A stretch of 64,000 bases of DNA, from assembly GCF_030269325.1 (NCBI RefSeq), contig NZ_BSTD01000006.1:1-64000 (forward strand). Direction: 5' to 3'. The translations under genes and the position numbers were made by a program. The notes beneath the pieces are model-generated. The model was not told where the DNA came from and searched no databases. It was given only the letters and a program-made list of their open reading frames with translations. Each line of letters starts with the position of its first letter. Position 1 is the stretch's first letter. Shown here piece after piece: positions 1-8,251 of the stretch. This stretch comes from Amycolatopsis sp. NBRC 101858 (GTDB taxonomy: Bacteria; Actinomycetota; Actinomycetes; Mycobacteriales; Pseudonocardiaceae).

Positions 1-495
1 GGCAACGGCGGCGACGCCACCGCAGTCAGCACCGGCCAGAACTCCGCCACGAACACCGGTGGGCACAGCTGGAAGCGGCACGAGCAGGGCGGCCGCACGG
101 GCGTCCTGGGTGTCGTGACCGGCACCGCCAAGGGCGGCAACGGTGGCAACTCCGGCGACGCCGGGAACGCCACCAGCAGCAACAACGCCGTGAGCGGCAA
201 GTCCGGCAACTCGGGCGACTCGGGCTCGACCGGCGGCAACACCGCCGTCACGTCGACCCGCGGGCACGAGCAGCAGGGCCGTCACCACGGCAGCTGGAAG
301 CACGAGGGCACGAAGTCGGCCACCACGGTGACCTCGGGCAACTCGGGTGACACCGGCGCCACCGGCTCGACCGGCGACGCCTGGAACACCAGCACCACCA
401 CCGGCGGGAACTCCGGCTGGGCAGGCAACGGCGGCAACGCCCACGTCATCGCCACCGGCTGGAACACCGTCGCGCACAGCCCGCACACCGTCTGA
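1..495 (+). CDS. Gly/Asn/Ser-rich protein with collagen-like Gly-X-Y triplets, 3' end only
   Basis: The frame is open from the first base, so the start lies outside the window and only the last 164 residues are seen. The protein is made almost entirely of Gly, Asn, Ser, Thr, Asp and Ala. Runs of Gly-X-Y triplets (GNS GDA GNA; GKS GNS GDS GST; GNS GDT GAT GST GDA) alternate with a His/Arg/Lys-rich insert of the type GHSWKRHEQGGR, which recurs in diverged form (GHEQQGRHHGSWKHEG). The organisation suggests an extracellular or surface-exposed repetitive protein, but the signal peptide would be outside the window, so location and role are unknown. A strong hairpin follows the stop. Confidence 0.7.
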   Translation, partial: GNGGDATAVSTGQNSATNTGGHSWKRHEQGGRTGVLGVVTGTAKGGNGGNSGDAGNATSSNNAVSGKSGNSGDSGSTGGNTAVTSTRGHEQQGRHHGSWKHEGTKSATTVTSGNSGDTGATGSTGDAWNTSTTTGGNSGWAGNGGNAHVIATGWNTVAHSPHTV

Positions 496-520
496 CGGCC
501 TGCGGGACAACTGAACACGG

Positions 521-553
521 AGCGGGGCACCAGGGTCACCCTGGTGCCCCGCT
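521..553. terminator. perfect 15-bp hairpin between convergent genes
   Basis: Positions 521-535 and 539-553 are exact reverse complements (arm AGCGGGGCACCAGGG) with a three-base loop. It lies 25 bases after one stop codon and 33 bases before the stop of the facing sulfatase gene, so it can end transcription from both sides. There is no clear U-tract, which is common in actinomycetes. Confidence 0.8.
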
Positions 554-586
554 CTCATGTCCGGGTACGGCTGCCGGCCGGCGGTC

Positions 587-2038
587 TCAGTGCCGGCACG
601 CGGCCGCCCCGTGGCAGGAGACCATGGCCTGCAGTGTGTCGTGCAGCTGCTTCGCCTTGTCCGGCGGCAACTGCGCCGCGGTGTTGTGCAGCTCCTGCGG
701 ATCCGGGCCGCGGTCGTAGTACTCCTTCGTCCCGTCCGCGTATTCGACGTAGGTGAAGCCGGTCCCGCGGATCGCCTCGTACGTGGTGGGGTTGCCGCTG
801 TTCTTCTTCGGCTTGTCGGGGTCGGTCCGGTCGAAGTCCGGGCCGTGGTGCTCCACCAGCCCGACCGTGCGCCACGCCGGTGGCGCGGTGCCGGTCAACA
901 ACGGCACCAGGCTCTCGCCGTCCACTTGCGAAGGCGTCGAGGCGCCGGCCACTTGCTCGAACGTCGGCCGCAGGTCGATGTTCTCCACCGGCTGGTCCAC
1001 CGTCGCCCCCGCCTTGACGCCGGGGCCGGCCACCACCAGCGGCACGTGGACGTCCGTGTCGAAGGCGGTCTGCTTGCCGGGAGTCAGCCGGTACTCCCCC
1101 ATGTGGTAACCGTTGTCCGAGGTGAAGACGATGTCGGTGGTGCCTCGCACGCCCGCTTCGTCCAGCGCGGCTTCCACGGTGCCGATCATCTTGTCCACCG
1201 ACTGCACGGCCTGCGCGCGCTTGCGGAAGTCCTTGTCGATGGTCTTCTTTTCCTTGTCCGTCAACGGCGTCCGGGACGCGAGCCACGACGGCGCCGACGA
1301 CGGCAGGGTGTCGAACGCCGGCCCGCGCGGCGCGGTGAGGCCGGGGAACGCGTCGGCGTCGCGGGGCGCCGGGGTGTACGGGCCGTGCGGGGCGAAGGTG
1401 GCGAGCTCGATGGCGAACGGCGTGTGCGCGGCGGCCGAGCCGGTGACGAACTGCGCGGCCTTTCCGGCCATGACGTCGACCAGGTAGTCCTCGGGCGCCT
1501 TGCCGTAGTGCTTGACCGTGCCGTTTTCGTTGAGGTCGTAGTTGAACTCACCGTAGCCGTTGCCGGCGACGTCCCATTCGTTCCAGCCCGGGGGCACGCC
1601 GTCGGCCTTCGGGTCGTAGCCGTTGAGGTACTTGCCCATCATCGCGGTGTGGTAGCCGGCCTGCTGCAACGATGTCGCGTAGGTCGACTTGTCGTCGCCC
1701 CGGCCGTGGAAGGCCCCGTAGCCGCCGTCCTGGCCGCCGTTGGTGAACACGCCGGTGTCGTGCGGCAGCATCCCGGTGAACAGCGACGACCGCGACGGGC
1801 AGCACAGCGAGTCGGTGACGGTGTAGTCGGCGAACGTGGTGCCGTTGCGGGCCAGTTCCTGCACGTGCGGCAGGTAGGGCAGCAGGTTCATCGAGAGGTC
1901 GTCGGTGAGCACCAGGACGATGTTCGGTTTGCCGCCCGGGGTCGCCGGCGACGAGCTGTCCGTGGTGCAGGCCGCGGCCGTCGTGGCCAGGGCCAAGACC
2001 AGTACCGAGTTCAGGAACAGGCGAGCGCGACGTGACAT
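587..2038 (-). CDS. lipoprotein sulfatase (alkaline phosphatase superfamily)
   Basis: 483 residues. The N-terminus is a lipoprotein-type signal (Arg-rich start, hydrophobic stretch, then TAAAC with Cys24 as the lipidation candidate), so the enzyme should sit on the outer face of the membrane. The metal-binding segment IVLVLTDD (about residues 40-47) and the sulfatase signature C-C-P-S-R (Cys79 to Arg83) are present. Cys79 is the residue that would be converted to formylglycine, and FTSDNGYHMGE further on supplies other active-site residues. Length is normal for the family, which hydrolyses sulfate esters; the substrate cannot be told. It needs a formylglycine-generating enzyme encoded elsewhere. 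It appears monocistronic and ends at the 521-553 hairpin. Confidence 0.88.
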   Translation of the reverse strand: MSRRARLFLNSVLVLALATTAAACTTDSSSPATPGGKPNIVLVLTDDLSMNLLPYLPHVQELARNGTTFADYTVTDSLCCPSRSSLFTGMLPHDTGVFTNGGQDGGYGAFHGRGDDKSTYATSLQQAGYHTAMMGKYLNGYDPKADGVPPGWNEWDVAGNGYGEFNYDLNENGTVKHYGKAPEDYLVDVMAGKAAQFVTGSAAAHTPFAIELATFAPHGPYTPAPRDADAFPGLTAPRGPAFDTLPSSAPSWLASRTPLTDKEKKTIDKDFRKRAQAVQSVDKMIGTVEAALDEAGVRGTTDIVFTSDNGYHMGEYRLTPGKQTAFDTDVHVPLVVAGPGVKAGATVDQPVENIDLRPTFEQVAGASTPSQVDGESLVPLLTGTAPPAWRTVGLVEHHGPDFDRTDPDKPKKNSGNPTTYEAIRGTGFTYVEYADGTKEYYDRGPDPQELHNTAAQLPPDKAKQLHDTLQAMVSCHGAAACRH

Positions 2039-2313
2039 ACCCGCACGCTAAGGCCGGGACCGCAGAGAACGGTCTGCGTACTGTTCGGGTTCGGTAAAGG
2101 GCGAACGGTCGCTCGTCCTTCCTGCCGGCGACCGAACCGGCCGGATGGGCCGATGTCGGGCCGGCCCGCCGGCCGTTCGGTGCGGTCGCCAGAACGCCGG
2201 CGAGGCGTTAGGCTGGTGATCACCGCGCCGGGAGGGCCCAGACCACGCGCTCGCGACGATCACCGCTCGACAGCCGGCCCTGATCCACGGAGGCCGGCGC
2301 TCAGGAGCTGATC

Positions 2314-2985
2314 GTGGACCACTCCGAATTCCGCGACGACCCCAGACCGCGCCCCGATGCTTGCGGTTCCCCGTCGCCGCTACGGCTCACCTCGACCCGT
2401 CGGCTGCGTGCGGGCGATGACCGTCCAAGATGGACGATGCCGCCGTGGCGTGCACGTCCTTACCGAGCAAAAGAGCCCAAGCTGATGATCACCATGGAGG
2501 ATCGGCAGACGGCGGACCCACCGTGGATCCGCAGCCCCGAGGTCAGCGACACCGACCGCGTCCTCGAGATGGTGTACCTCGTCGCCCGGCGGACCGGCCG
2601 GTCCCCCGGGGCCGCCGCGCGCCTGTGCATCCGGCTGGTCCCGAAGCTGACCGCCTCGTCGACCACCGCCCCCTCCTCGCCGGCACACCGTCTGGCCGCC
2701 GCCCGGCGCGGCCGGATCGCCGTGGCGGCTGCGCTGCGCAGCCTCGACCGTCGCCGCGACCCGGCGGTGTTCGACAACGCCTTGGCCGAAGCGGTGGTCC
2801 GCGACGAGCTCGCGCTCCTGCCGCCCCGCCAGCGGTTCACCGTCTGGTCCGTGGCGGTACGACACCGGCCGATCTCCGAGGTCGCCGCCGAAACCGGGTG
2901 GACCCGGAGCCAGGTCGTGCGCCTGCTCAACGCCGGGCTGTCGACCATCACCAGGTGGGGCACGCATTCGATACCGTTCGCCTGA
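2314..2985 (+). CDS. sigma-70 region-4-like helix-turn-helix protein
   Basis: The start is GTG with AGGAG six bases upstream. A shorter form from ATG 2485 is possible, and the first 57 residues are Arg/Pro-rich and may be untranslated. The C-terminal part (LALLPPRQRFTVWSVAVRH, then ISEVAAETGWTRSQVVRLLN) has the layout of sigma-factor region 4: an LPPRQR helix followed by a helix-turn-helix with an E-V-A turn. No region 2 (core binding and -10 recognition) is visible, so it is unlikely to be a working sigma factor. It may be a small DNA-binding regulator derived from one. Nothing in the neighbourhood fixes its target; the desaturase gene follows 105 bases later. Confidence 0.5.
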   Translation: MDHSEFRDDPRPRPDACGSPSPLRLTSTRRLRAGDDRPRWTMPPWRARPYRAKEPKLMITMEDRQTADPPWIRSPEVSDTDRVLEMVYLVARRTGRSPGAAARLCIRLVPKLTASSTTAPSSPAHRLAAARRGRIAVAAALRSLDRRRDPAVFDNALAEAVVRDELALLPPRQRFTVWSVAVRHRPISEVAAETGWTRSQVVRLLNAGLSTITRWGTHSIPFA

Positions 2986-3090
2986 CCCCCGGTCAGATCC
3001 TGTTTGACCTGGTTCAGGACCGGGAATCCGGGTCCGGTAGTGAGTGGCCGCCCCAGTCCCCGGCGCCCGCAGGACTTGGGAAGGACTCAC

Positions 3091-4128
3091 ATGACTGTGT
3101 CTGCTGTGGGCGGTGACGCCGCCCTCCGGGCCGCGTCACGCAACGATTTCGGCGCGCTCGGCCGCCTCGTACGAAACGAAGGCCTGCTGGACCGGCGCCT
3201 CGGTTACTACGGCCGGAAGATCGGCCTGACCTTGCTCGTCTTCGCCGGCGGCTGTGTCGCGTTCGCCCTGCTGGGCGACTCGTGGTGGCAGCTGGTCACC
3301 GCGGCGTTCTTCGCCGTGATGTTCGCCCAGATCGCGTTCCTGGGCCACGACGCGGGCCACAACCAGATCTTCCGCACGGGCCGGGCCAACGATCGCCTGG
3401 GCTACGCGCTCGGCGGGATCGTCGGGATGAGCTACGGCTGGTGGATGGGCAAGCACACCCGCCACCACGCCAGCCCCAACCACGAAGACGACGATCCTGA
3501 CATCGACATCCCGTTGCTGGCTTTCACCCGCGGGCAGACGGGTGGGAAACGCGGGTTCGTGCGCTGGACGTCGAAGCACCAGGCGTTCTTGTTCTTCCCG
3601 CTGCTGCTGCTGGAAGGGCTGAGCCTGCACTGGGCGGCCATCGAGGCCGTGCGGGACGACGAGGTCAAGCACCGCCGGCTCGAAGCCGTCCTGCTGGCCG
3701 CCCACATCGGGCTCTACCTGGGTGCGGTGTTCGTGGTCTTGTCCCCGCCGGTGGCGCTGGCGTTCATCGCCGTCCACCAAGGGCTGTGGGGCGTGTACAT
3801 GGGGTGCTCGTTCGCGCCGGGACACAAGGGCATGCCCACCTACACCGACAAGACCAAGCTCGACTTCCTGCGCAAGCAGGTGCTCACCAGCCGCAACGTC
3901 CGCGGCGGTCCGTGGGTCGACTTCACCCTCGGCGGGCTGAACTACCAGATCGAGCACCACCTGTTCCCGAGCATGCCGCGAGCCAACCTGCGTCGCGCGC
4001 AGCCCCTGGTCCGGAAGTTCTGCGACGACCACGCGATCGACTACGCCCAGTGCGGGCTGTTCAAGACTTACTACTACGTCCTGCAGCACCTGCACGAAGT
4101 CAGTGCACCGCTGCGCACCGCCCGGTAG
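3091..4128 (+). CDS. membrane fatty acid desaturase
   Basis: 345 residues from ATG 3091, chosen over upstream in-frame starts because GGAAGGA lies just before it. The three histidine boxes of membrane acyl desaturases are present: HDAGH (86-90), HTRHH (122-126) and QIEHH (286-290). Hydrophobic segments at about 45-85 and 165-235 would form the membrane hairpins. The family uses a di-iron centre, O2 and an electron donor (cytochrome b5-like or ferredoxin) to put a cis double bond into an acyl chain. The third box QxxHH places it in the front-end/acyl-lipid branch with mycobacterial DesA3-like and linoleoyl-CoA desaturase-like proteins. Regiospecificity cannot be read from sequence. A likely role is adjustment of membrane fluidity. 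Confidence 0.88.
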   Translation: MTVSAVGGDAALRAASRNDFGALGRLVRNEGLLDRRLGYYGRKIGLTLLVFAGGCVAFALLGDSWWQLVTAAFFAVMFAQIAFLGHDAGHNQIFRTGRANDRLGYALGGIVGMSYGWWMGKHTRHHASPNHEDDDPDIDIPLLAFTRGQTGGKRGFVRWTSKHQAFLFFPLLLLEGLSLHWAAIEAVRDDEVKHRRLEAVLLAAHIGLYLGAVFVVLSPPVALAFIAVHQGLWGVYMGCSFAPGHKGMPTYTDKTKLDFLRKQVLTSRNVRGGPWVDFTLGGLNYQIEHHLFPSMPRANLRRAQPLVRKFCDDHAIDYAQCGLFKTYYYVLQHLHEVSAPLRTAR

Positions 4129-4247
4129 CGGGCCGGTGGCAGATCGGGCCAAGCCGACGCGGAGCGGACACCGAATCACTCGTGAATCGATGTCTTCGAG
4201 CTGCCGCTCCAGACCCCAGCGGCCCGATGGGAACGCTGGAGTCCGCC

Positions 4248-4442
4248 ATGACCTTTCACTCCGCTCTGCAAAAACCTCTCGCGCAGGCGCGCCGACTGAC
4301 CGGCGCGCGCCCTTCGGCACCGCCGTCCGGGTGGGCGGATCGCTGGGCCGTCGACCTGCTCGCGCCGCCGCCTCCCCGCCGCACCCGGGAACAGCGTCGC
4401 CAGGACCGGCACCACCGCTCGGCAAAGCAAGAAGACAACTGA
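4248..4442 (+). CDS. small Arg-rich protein coupled to the GAF-ANTAR gene
   Basis: 64 codons from ATG 4248 with GGAG six bases upstream. The stop TGA (4440-4442) overlaps the start of the next gene as TGATG, a classic translational-coupling arrangement. The product starts MTFHSALQKPLAQARRLTG and ends in a very basic, charged tail (TREQRRQDRHHRSAKQEDN). I do not recognise a family. Its value may be regulatory (coupling translation of the antiterminator gene) rather than enzymatic. No transmembrane segment is visible. Conservation in relatives would decide whether it is real. Confidence 0.5.
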   Translation: MTFHSALQKPLAQARRLTGARPSAPPSGWADRWAVDLLAPPPPRRTREQRRQDRHHRSAKQEDN

Positions 4443-5197
4443 TGGCAGGCGAACCCCACAGCGAAGTCCTGCACAACCGGGAAAGGCTGCTCTCGCGGAC
4501 GTTCGTGAGGCTCGCCGACACCCTCGTCGCCGACTTCGACGTGTCCGACTTCCTGTCCATGCTCGCCGAGCACTGCGTCGAGCTGCTCGGTGTGTCCGCG
4601 ACGAGCGTGATCCTGCTGGACGCCACCGGCGGGTTGCGCGTGGCCGCGACCTCTTCCGAGCGAGCCGAGCTGCTGGAGCTGTTCGCCGTCGAGACCGACG
4701 ACGGGCCGTGCATCGACTGCGTCCGCGGCGGCGTCCCGGTCTTCTGCACCGACCTGCGTGCCGAGACGCGCCAGTGGCCCCGATTCACCGCCGCCGCCCA
4801 CGAATGCGGATTCCGTGCGGCGCACGCCATTCCGATGCGCTTGCGGGACGAAGTAATCGGGGTTCTGACGTTTCTCGGCGCCGATCCGGGCGACCCGGAC
4901 CGCGACGACATCGAACTGGGGCAGGCCCTGGCCGACGTCGCGACCATCGGGATCCTGCAGCAGCGCACCATCGAGCAGCGCAACGAGGTCGCCGGCCAGC
5001 TGCAGACCGCGCTCGACAGCCGCGTCGTCATCGAGCAGGCCAAGGGAGTCCTCGCCCAACGCGGCGGGCTCTCGATGGACGACGCGTTCAAGCAGCTGCG
5101 GTCCTACGCCCGTGCTCGTCGGCTGCGCCTGACCGACGTGGCCGCCGCGATCACCGACGGCACCGTCGACCCGGCCGCGATCCTCGCCGCCAGCTAG
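4442..5197 (+). CDS. GAF-ANTAR domain RNA-binding antiterminator regulator
   Basis: 251 residues. Residues about 20-165 form a GAF sensor domain (core FLSMLAEHCVELLGVSATSV; AAHAIPMRLRDEVIGVLTFL). Residues about 185-245 form an ANTAR domain (SRVVIEQAKGVLAQRGGLS, AFKQLRSYARARRLRLTDVA). ANTAR domains bind paired hexaloop RNA hairpins and prevent termination. GAF-ANTAR proteins are abundant in actinomycetes and respond to small ligands, redox or stress. The start ATG 4442 overlaps the stop of the upstream small ORF. No ANTAR target hairpin pair is obvious nearby, so targets are likely elsewhere. Confidence 0.88.
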   Translation: MAGEPHSEVLHNRERLLSRTFVRLADTLVADFDVSDFLSMLAEHCVELLGVSATSVILLDATGGLRVAATSSERAELLELFAVETDDGPCIDCVRGGVPVFCTDLRAETRQWPRFTAAAHECGFRAAHAIPMRLRDEVIGVLTFLGADPGDPDRDDIELGQALADVATIGILQQRTIEQRNEVAGQLQTALDSRVVIEQAKGVLAQRGGLSMDDAFKQLRSYARARRLRLTDVAAAITDGTVDPAAILAAS

Positions 5198-5267
5198 CGC
5201 CCGAGATCACCCCGGTGGTTGCGGTTCACCGCCCTCCCGGCGGGTATGAGCAAAGGAAGAAGCGCGA

Positions 5268-5529
5268 ATGATCAAGCCGGCAACCTCGGCGCTGAGCGAA
5301 CTGGTGCACGGCTTGACCGCACCGGCTTCGGCGGCCGCGCGCGACTACTGGACCGCGTCGGTCCCCGAAGCCGCGCCCGGGCACTACGCCGCGACGGCTC
5401 CTCTTCGGCGACCCAGCCGACATAGTCTGGCTCGGCGGGCTCAACCACTTCGGCCTGCTCCACGACGACGCCGTCTACACCACGCTCCGCGACTGGCCGG
5501 CTCGTGACCACCGACAGTCCCGCACCTGA
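5268..5529 (+). pseudogene. small gene with a +1 frame change (about 87 residues if joined)
   Basis: ATG 5268 has a strong site (AAAGGAAGAAG) and encodes MIKPATSALSELVHGLTAPA and then ...YWTASVPEAAPGHYAATA. Near base 5400 this frame becomes Arg/Pro-rich, while the next frame reads LFGDPADIVWLGGLNHFGLL and continues to RDWPARDHRQSRT with a stop at 5527-5529. That stop lies immediately before the ribosome site of the metallopeptidase gene, as expected for a natural gene end. One surplus base near 5395-5401 explains everything: a sequence error, a recent mutation or, less likely, programmed shifting. The family is not recognised. Confidence 0.55.
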
Positions 5530-5546
5530 CCGGAAGGACGTCCCGC

Positions 5547-6551
5547 ATGCGCACGTTCACCTGCCCGCACTGCGCGAACCTGCTGTTCTTCGAGAACTCG
5601 GCCTGCGTGGTGTGCGGCACCGGCGTCGGCTACGACCGCGCGACGCGGTCGATGGTCCGCACGACCGGACGTGATCGCTGCGCCAACGCCGAGCTCGCCG
5701 GGTGCAACTGGATCACCGCCGGCCACCCCTTGTGCGGCTGCTGCGAGCTGACCCGGACCCGCCCGGCCGACGCGGACGTCGACGCCCTCGAAGCCTTCCG
5801 CGCCGCGGAGACCGCCAAACGACGGCTGCTCTACCAGCTGGACGACCTCGGACTCCCGGTCACGCCGCGGACGGCCGATCCCGAGCACGGCCTGGCGTTC
5901 GACCTGCTCTCGAGCACCGACCGGCCGGTGACCACCGGCCACGCCGGCGGCGTGATCACCCTCGACCTCGCCGAAGGCGACGACGGGTTCCGCGAAGGCC
6001 TGCGCGCGCGGCTGGCCGAGCCGTACCGCACGCTCCTCGGCCACTTCCGCCACGAGATCGGCCACTGGTACTGGGATCGGCTCATCGCCGGCGCGCCGGA
6101 GGCGTTCCGGCGCCTGTTCGGCGACGAGCGCGCCGACTACCAGCAGGCGCTCGCCGAGCACTACGGCGACACCGCCGCCACCGGCTGGGCGGAGAACCAC
6201 GTCAGCCACTACGCGGCCGCGCACCCGTGGGAGGACTGGGCCGAAACCTTCGCCCACCTCCTGCACATCCGCGACACGGTGCAGACCGCGGCGGCGCTCG
6301 GCGTGCTGGTCGCCGGCACGCCGATCGCGCCGCACCCGGGCAGCCGCGTCGACGCCGTCCCCGAAGACCACACCGACGACGTCGACGACCTGATCGCGAC
6401 CTGGACTCCGCTGTCGCGCGCGCTCAACCAGCTCAACCGCAGCATGGGCAAGGACGACCTCTACCCGTTCGCGCTGTCGCCCGTGGTCCAGGAAAAGCTG
6501 CGGTTCGCCGACGAGACCGTCGCGGCGGCCGCGCTCCCGTCTGATGTTTGA
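5547..6551 (+). CDS. putative zinc-binding metallopeptidase (Peptidase_Mx type)
   Basis: 334 residues, start ATG with GGAAGGA upstream. The N-terminus has a zinc ribbon (Cys6, Cys9, Cys20, Cys23) and further cysteines at 45, 53, 63 and 65-66. The catalytic motif HEIGH is at 169-173 (HFRHEIGHWYWDRL), followed by the conserved FGDERADYQQALAEHY and WEDWAETFAHLLHI segments, where Glu/Asp could complete the zinc site. This combination is typical of a family annotated as putative zinc-binding metallopeptidase. There is no signal peptide, so it should be cytoplasmic. The substrate is unknown. It directly follows the frame-changed small gene and may have formed an operon with it. Confidence 0.8.
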   Translation: MRTFTCPHCANLLFFENSACVVCGTGVGYDRATRSMVRTTGRDRCANAELAGCNWITAGHPLCGCCELTRTRPADADVDALEAFRAAETAKRRLLYQLDDLGLPVTPRTADPEHGLAFDLLSSTDRPVTTGHAGGVITLDLAEGDDGFREGLRARLAEPYRTLLGHFRHEIGHWYWDRLIAGAPEAFRRLFGDERADYQQALAEHYGDTAATGWAENHVSHYAAAHPWEDWAETFAHLLHIRDTVQTAAALGVLVAGTPIAPHPGSRVDAVPEDHTDDVDDLIATWTPLSRALNQLNRSMGKDDLYPFALSPVVQEKLRFADETVAAAALPSDV

Positions 6552-6737
6552 GGGGGCACGTCGAGGGCATTCGCCCACCAGGAGCCGTGATCGGCTCGGC
6601 AGCACACACCCCAGACCCCGGTGTCCGACGGCGAGTGGCACCCGGAGGTCCGGTGTTCTCCTCACGATCGCATCCGCGCGAGTGGCGGCGGTCCGGGTCT
6701 CCGCGCTCGGCTCACCGGACCACCGAAGGAGCGCACC

Positions 6738-7028
6738 ATGCCCACCGAACGTGAGGACGACGGCCGCCGGGAGCCGGCGGTGCGAAGCCGGTTCACCGGC
6801 CGGCTCACCGCGATCGGCACCGCCGTCCTGCTGGTCGCCTACTACTGCGGCGGCTACGTCGCCGGGCGCATGGCCCGGTTCAACGGCGTGAAGCAGGGCA
6901 TCGCCGTCTGGGTCTGGACGATCGTCATGACCGTCGTCGCGCTCGTCGTCGCGCTGGTCGGCGGCCTGGCCGGGATGCGGTTCCACCGCAAGGTCGACCG
7001 CGCCGACCTCGGTGCGCACCGACCGTGA
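6738..7028 (+). CDS. small two-helix membrane protein
   Basis: 96 residues from ATG 6738 with AAGGAG seven bases upstream. A charged N-terminus (MPTEREDDGRREPAVRSRF) is followed by two hydrophobic segments (about residues 24-45 with a GGYVAGR turn, and 56-80) and a short basic tail. The GGYVAGRMAR turn resembles small TM proteins of the DUF3792/YrzE type, but the match is weak. It overlaps the glycosyltransferase start by GTGA, so the two are co-translated. A membrane partner for the glycosyltransferase is one reading. Confidence 0.65.
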   Translation: MPTEREDDGRREPAVRSRFTGRLTAIGTAVLLVAYYCGGYVAGRMARFNGVKQGIAVWVWTIVMTVVALVVALVGGLAGMRFHRKVDRADLGAHRP

Positions 7029-8227
7029 AGATCGCGATGGTCTCGGCGCACGCCAGCCCGCTGAGCGCCGCCGGGGAAGCCGACCCGGGTGACCAGAGCG
7101 TCCACGTCGACGAACTGGCCTCGGCGATGGCGCGGGCCGGGCACGAGGTGACCGTCTACACCCGGCGCGGATCCCGGAGCGTCCGGTCCAGAGTGGACAC
7201 TCCGGGCGGGTACCGCGTCGTGCACGTGCCGGCCGGGCCGCCCCGGCGGGCCGCGAAAGCCGACCTGCTGCCGTTCACCGGCGACTTCGGCGACTTCCTG
7301 CGGGACCGGTGGAGGACGGACTCCCCCGATCTCGTCCACGCGCACTCCTGGATCTCCGGGATCGCGACCGCTCTCACGGCGGACGAACTCGGGATCCCGT
7401 TCGCGCAGACCTTCCACACGCTCGGGAGCGCGGAACAGCGACACCGGAGCGAGCGAGCCGCCGGCCTGGCCGACCGGATCCGGCTCGAGCGGATGCTCGG
7501 CCGGCGCGCCGACCGGATCATCGCCACCTGCTCGGCCGAAGTACTCGAACTGAACGGGCTCGGCGTGCCCCGCGGCCGGATCTCAATCGTGCCGTGCGGA
7601 GTGGACCTCGACCGGTTTTCCGACGAGGGCCCCCGGGCGGCTCGTACGGCGCACCACCGGATCGTCAGCGCCGGGCCGGGCTTGCCGCACAACGGGTTCG
7701 ACGTCGCGATCGCCGCGCTCCCCCAGCTGCCGGACACCGAACTGGTCGTCGCCGGTGACGTGCCCGAAGCGCACCGGTTGCGGCACCTGGCGACCCGGCT
7801 GGGTGTCGCCGATCGCGTCCGCTGGCCGGGGCGGGTCCCCCGGGCCGCCCGGCCGGCGTTGCTGCGCTCGGCCGACGTCGTGGTGTGCACCCCGCGGTAC
7901 GAGCCGTTCGGGACCGTGGCCCTCGAAGCCATGGCCTGCGGGGTACCGGTGGTCGCGGCCGCGGTCGGCGGGCTGACCGACACGGTCGTCGACGGCTTCA
8001 CCGGGCTCCTCGTCCGGCCCGGGCAGCGGGCTGACCTCGTGTCCGCGCTGCGGCGGCTGCTCGGCGACCCGGCGCTGCGCGGTATCTACGGCGCCTCCGG
8101 CCGGGACCGGGCGAACGCGCGCTATTCGTGGGACCGGGTCGCCGCGGACGCGGTCCGGGCCTACCTCGTGGCCGCCCCGTCCCTCCGGCCGGCCGTGAAG
8201 CCGCGATCCCGTGCGGCCACCGCGTGA
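7025..8227 (+). CDS. GT4-family glycosyltransferase
   Basis: 400 residues, GTG start overlapping the upstream stop. It shows the two-domain GT-B layout. The N-terminal domain has VSAHASPLSAAGEAD and HVDELASAMARAGHEVTVYT, as in GT4 enzymes of the MshA/sucrose-synthase-like branch. The C-terminal donor-binding domain has YEPFGTVALEAMACGVPVVA (the E-x7-E motif) and a downstream GG loop. GT4 enzymes are retaining and use nucleotide sugars. The acceptor is unknown. The preceding gene encodes a small membrane protein, which hints at a lipid or envelope acceptor. It is not followed by other sugar genes. Confidence 0.83.
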   Translation: MKIAMVSAHASPLSAAGEADPGDQSVHVDELASAMARAGHEVTVYTRRGSRSVRSRVDTPGGYRVVHVPAGPPRRAAKADLLPFTGDFGDFLRDRWRTDSPDLVHAHSWISGIATALTADELGIPFAQTFHTLGSAEQRHRSERAAGLADRIRLERMLGRRADRIIATCSAEVLELNGLGVPRGRISIVPCGVDLDRFSDEGPRAARTAHHRIVSAGPGLPHNGFDVAIAALPQLPDTELVVAGDVPEAHRLRHLATRLGVADRVRWPGRVPRAARPALLRSADVVVCTPRYEPFGTVALEAMACGVPVVAAAVGGLTDTVVDGFTGLLVRPGQRADLVSALRRLLGDPALRGIYGASGRDRANARYSWDRVAADAVRAYLVAAPSLRPAVKPRSRAATA

Positions 8228-8251
8228 GAAGTCACGCCGCCCCGTCCGGTC

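Noticed and set aside
2380..3090. Long minus-strand open frame opposite the sigma-like gene
   Set aside because: High G+C DNA gives long open frames on the opposite strand. Composition is Arg/Gly/Pro-rich and there is no ribosome site; the plus-strand gene has the better pattern.
3136..5091. 651-codon minus-strand open frame across the desaturase and ANTAR genes
   Set aside because: It is antisense to two clear families with intact motifs, and its own translation shows no domain.
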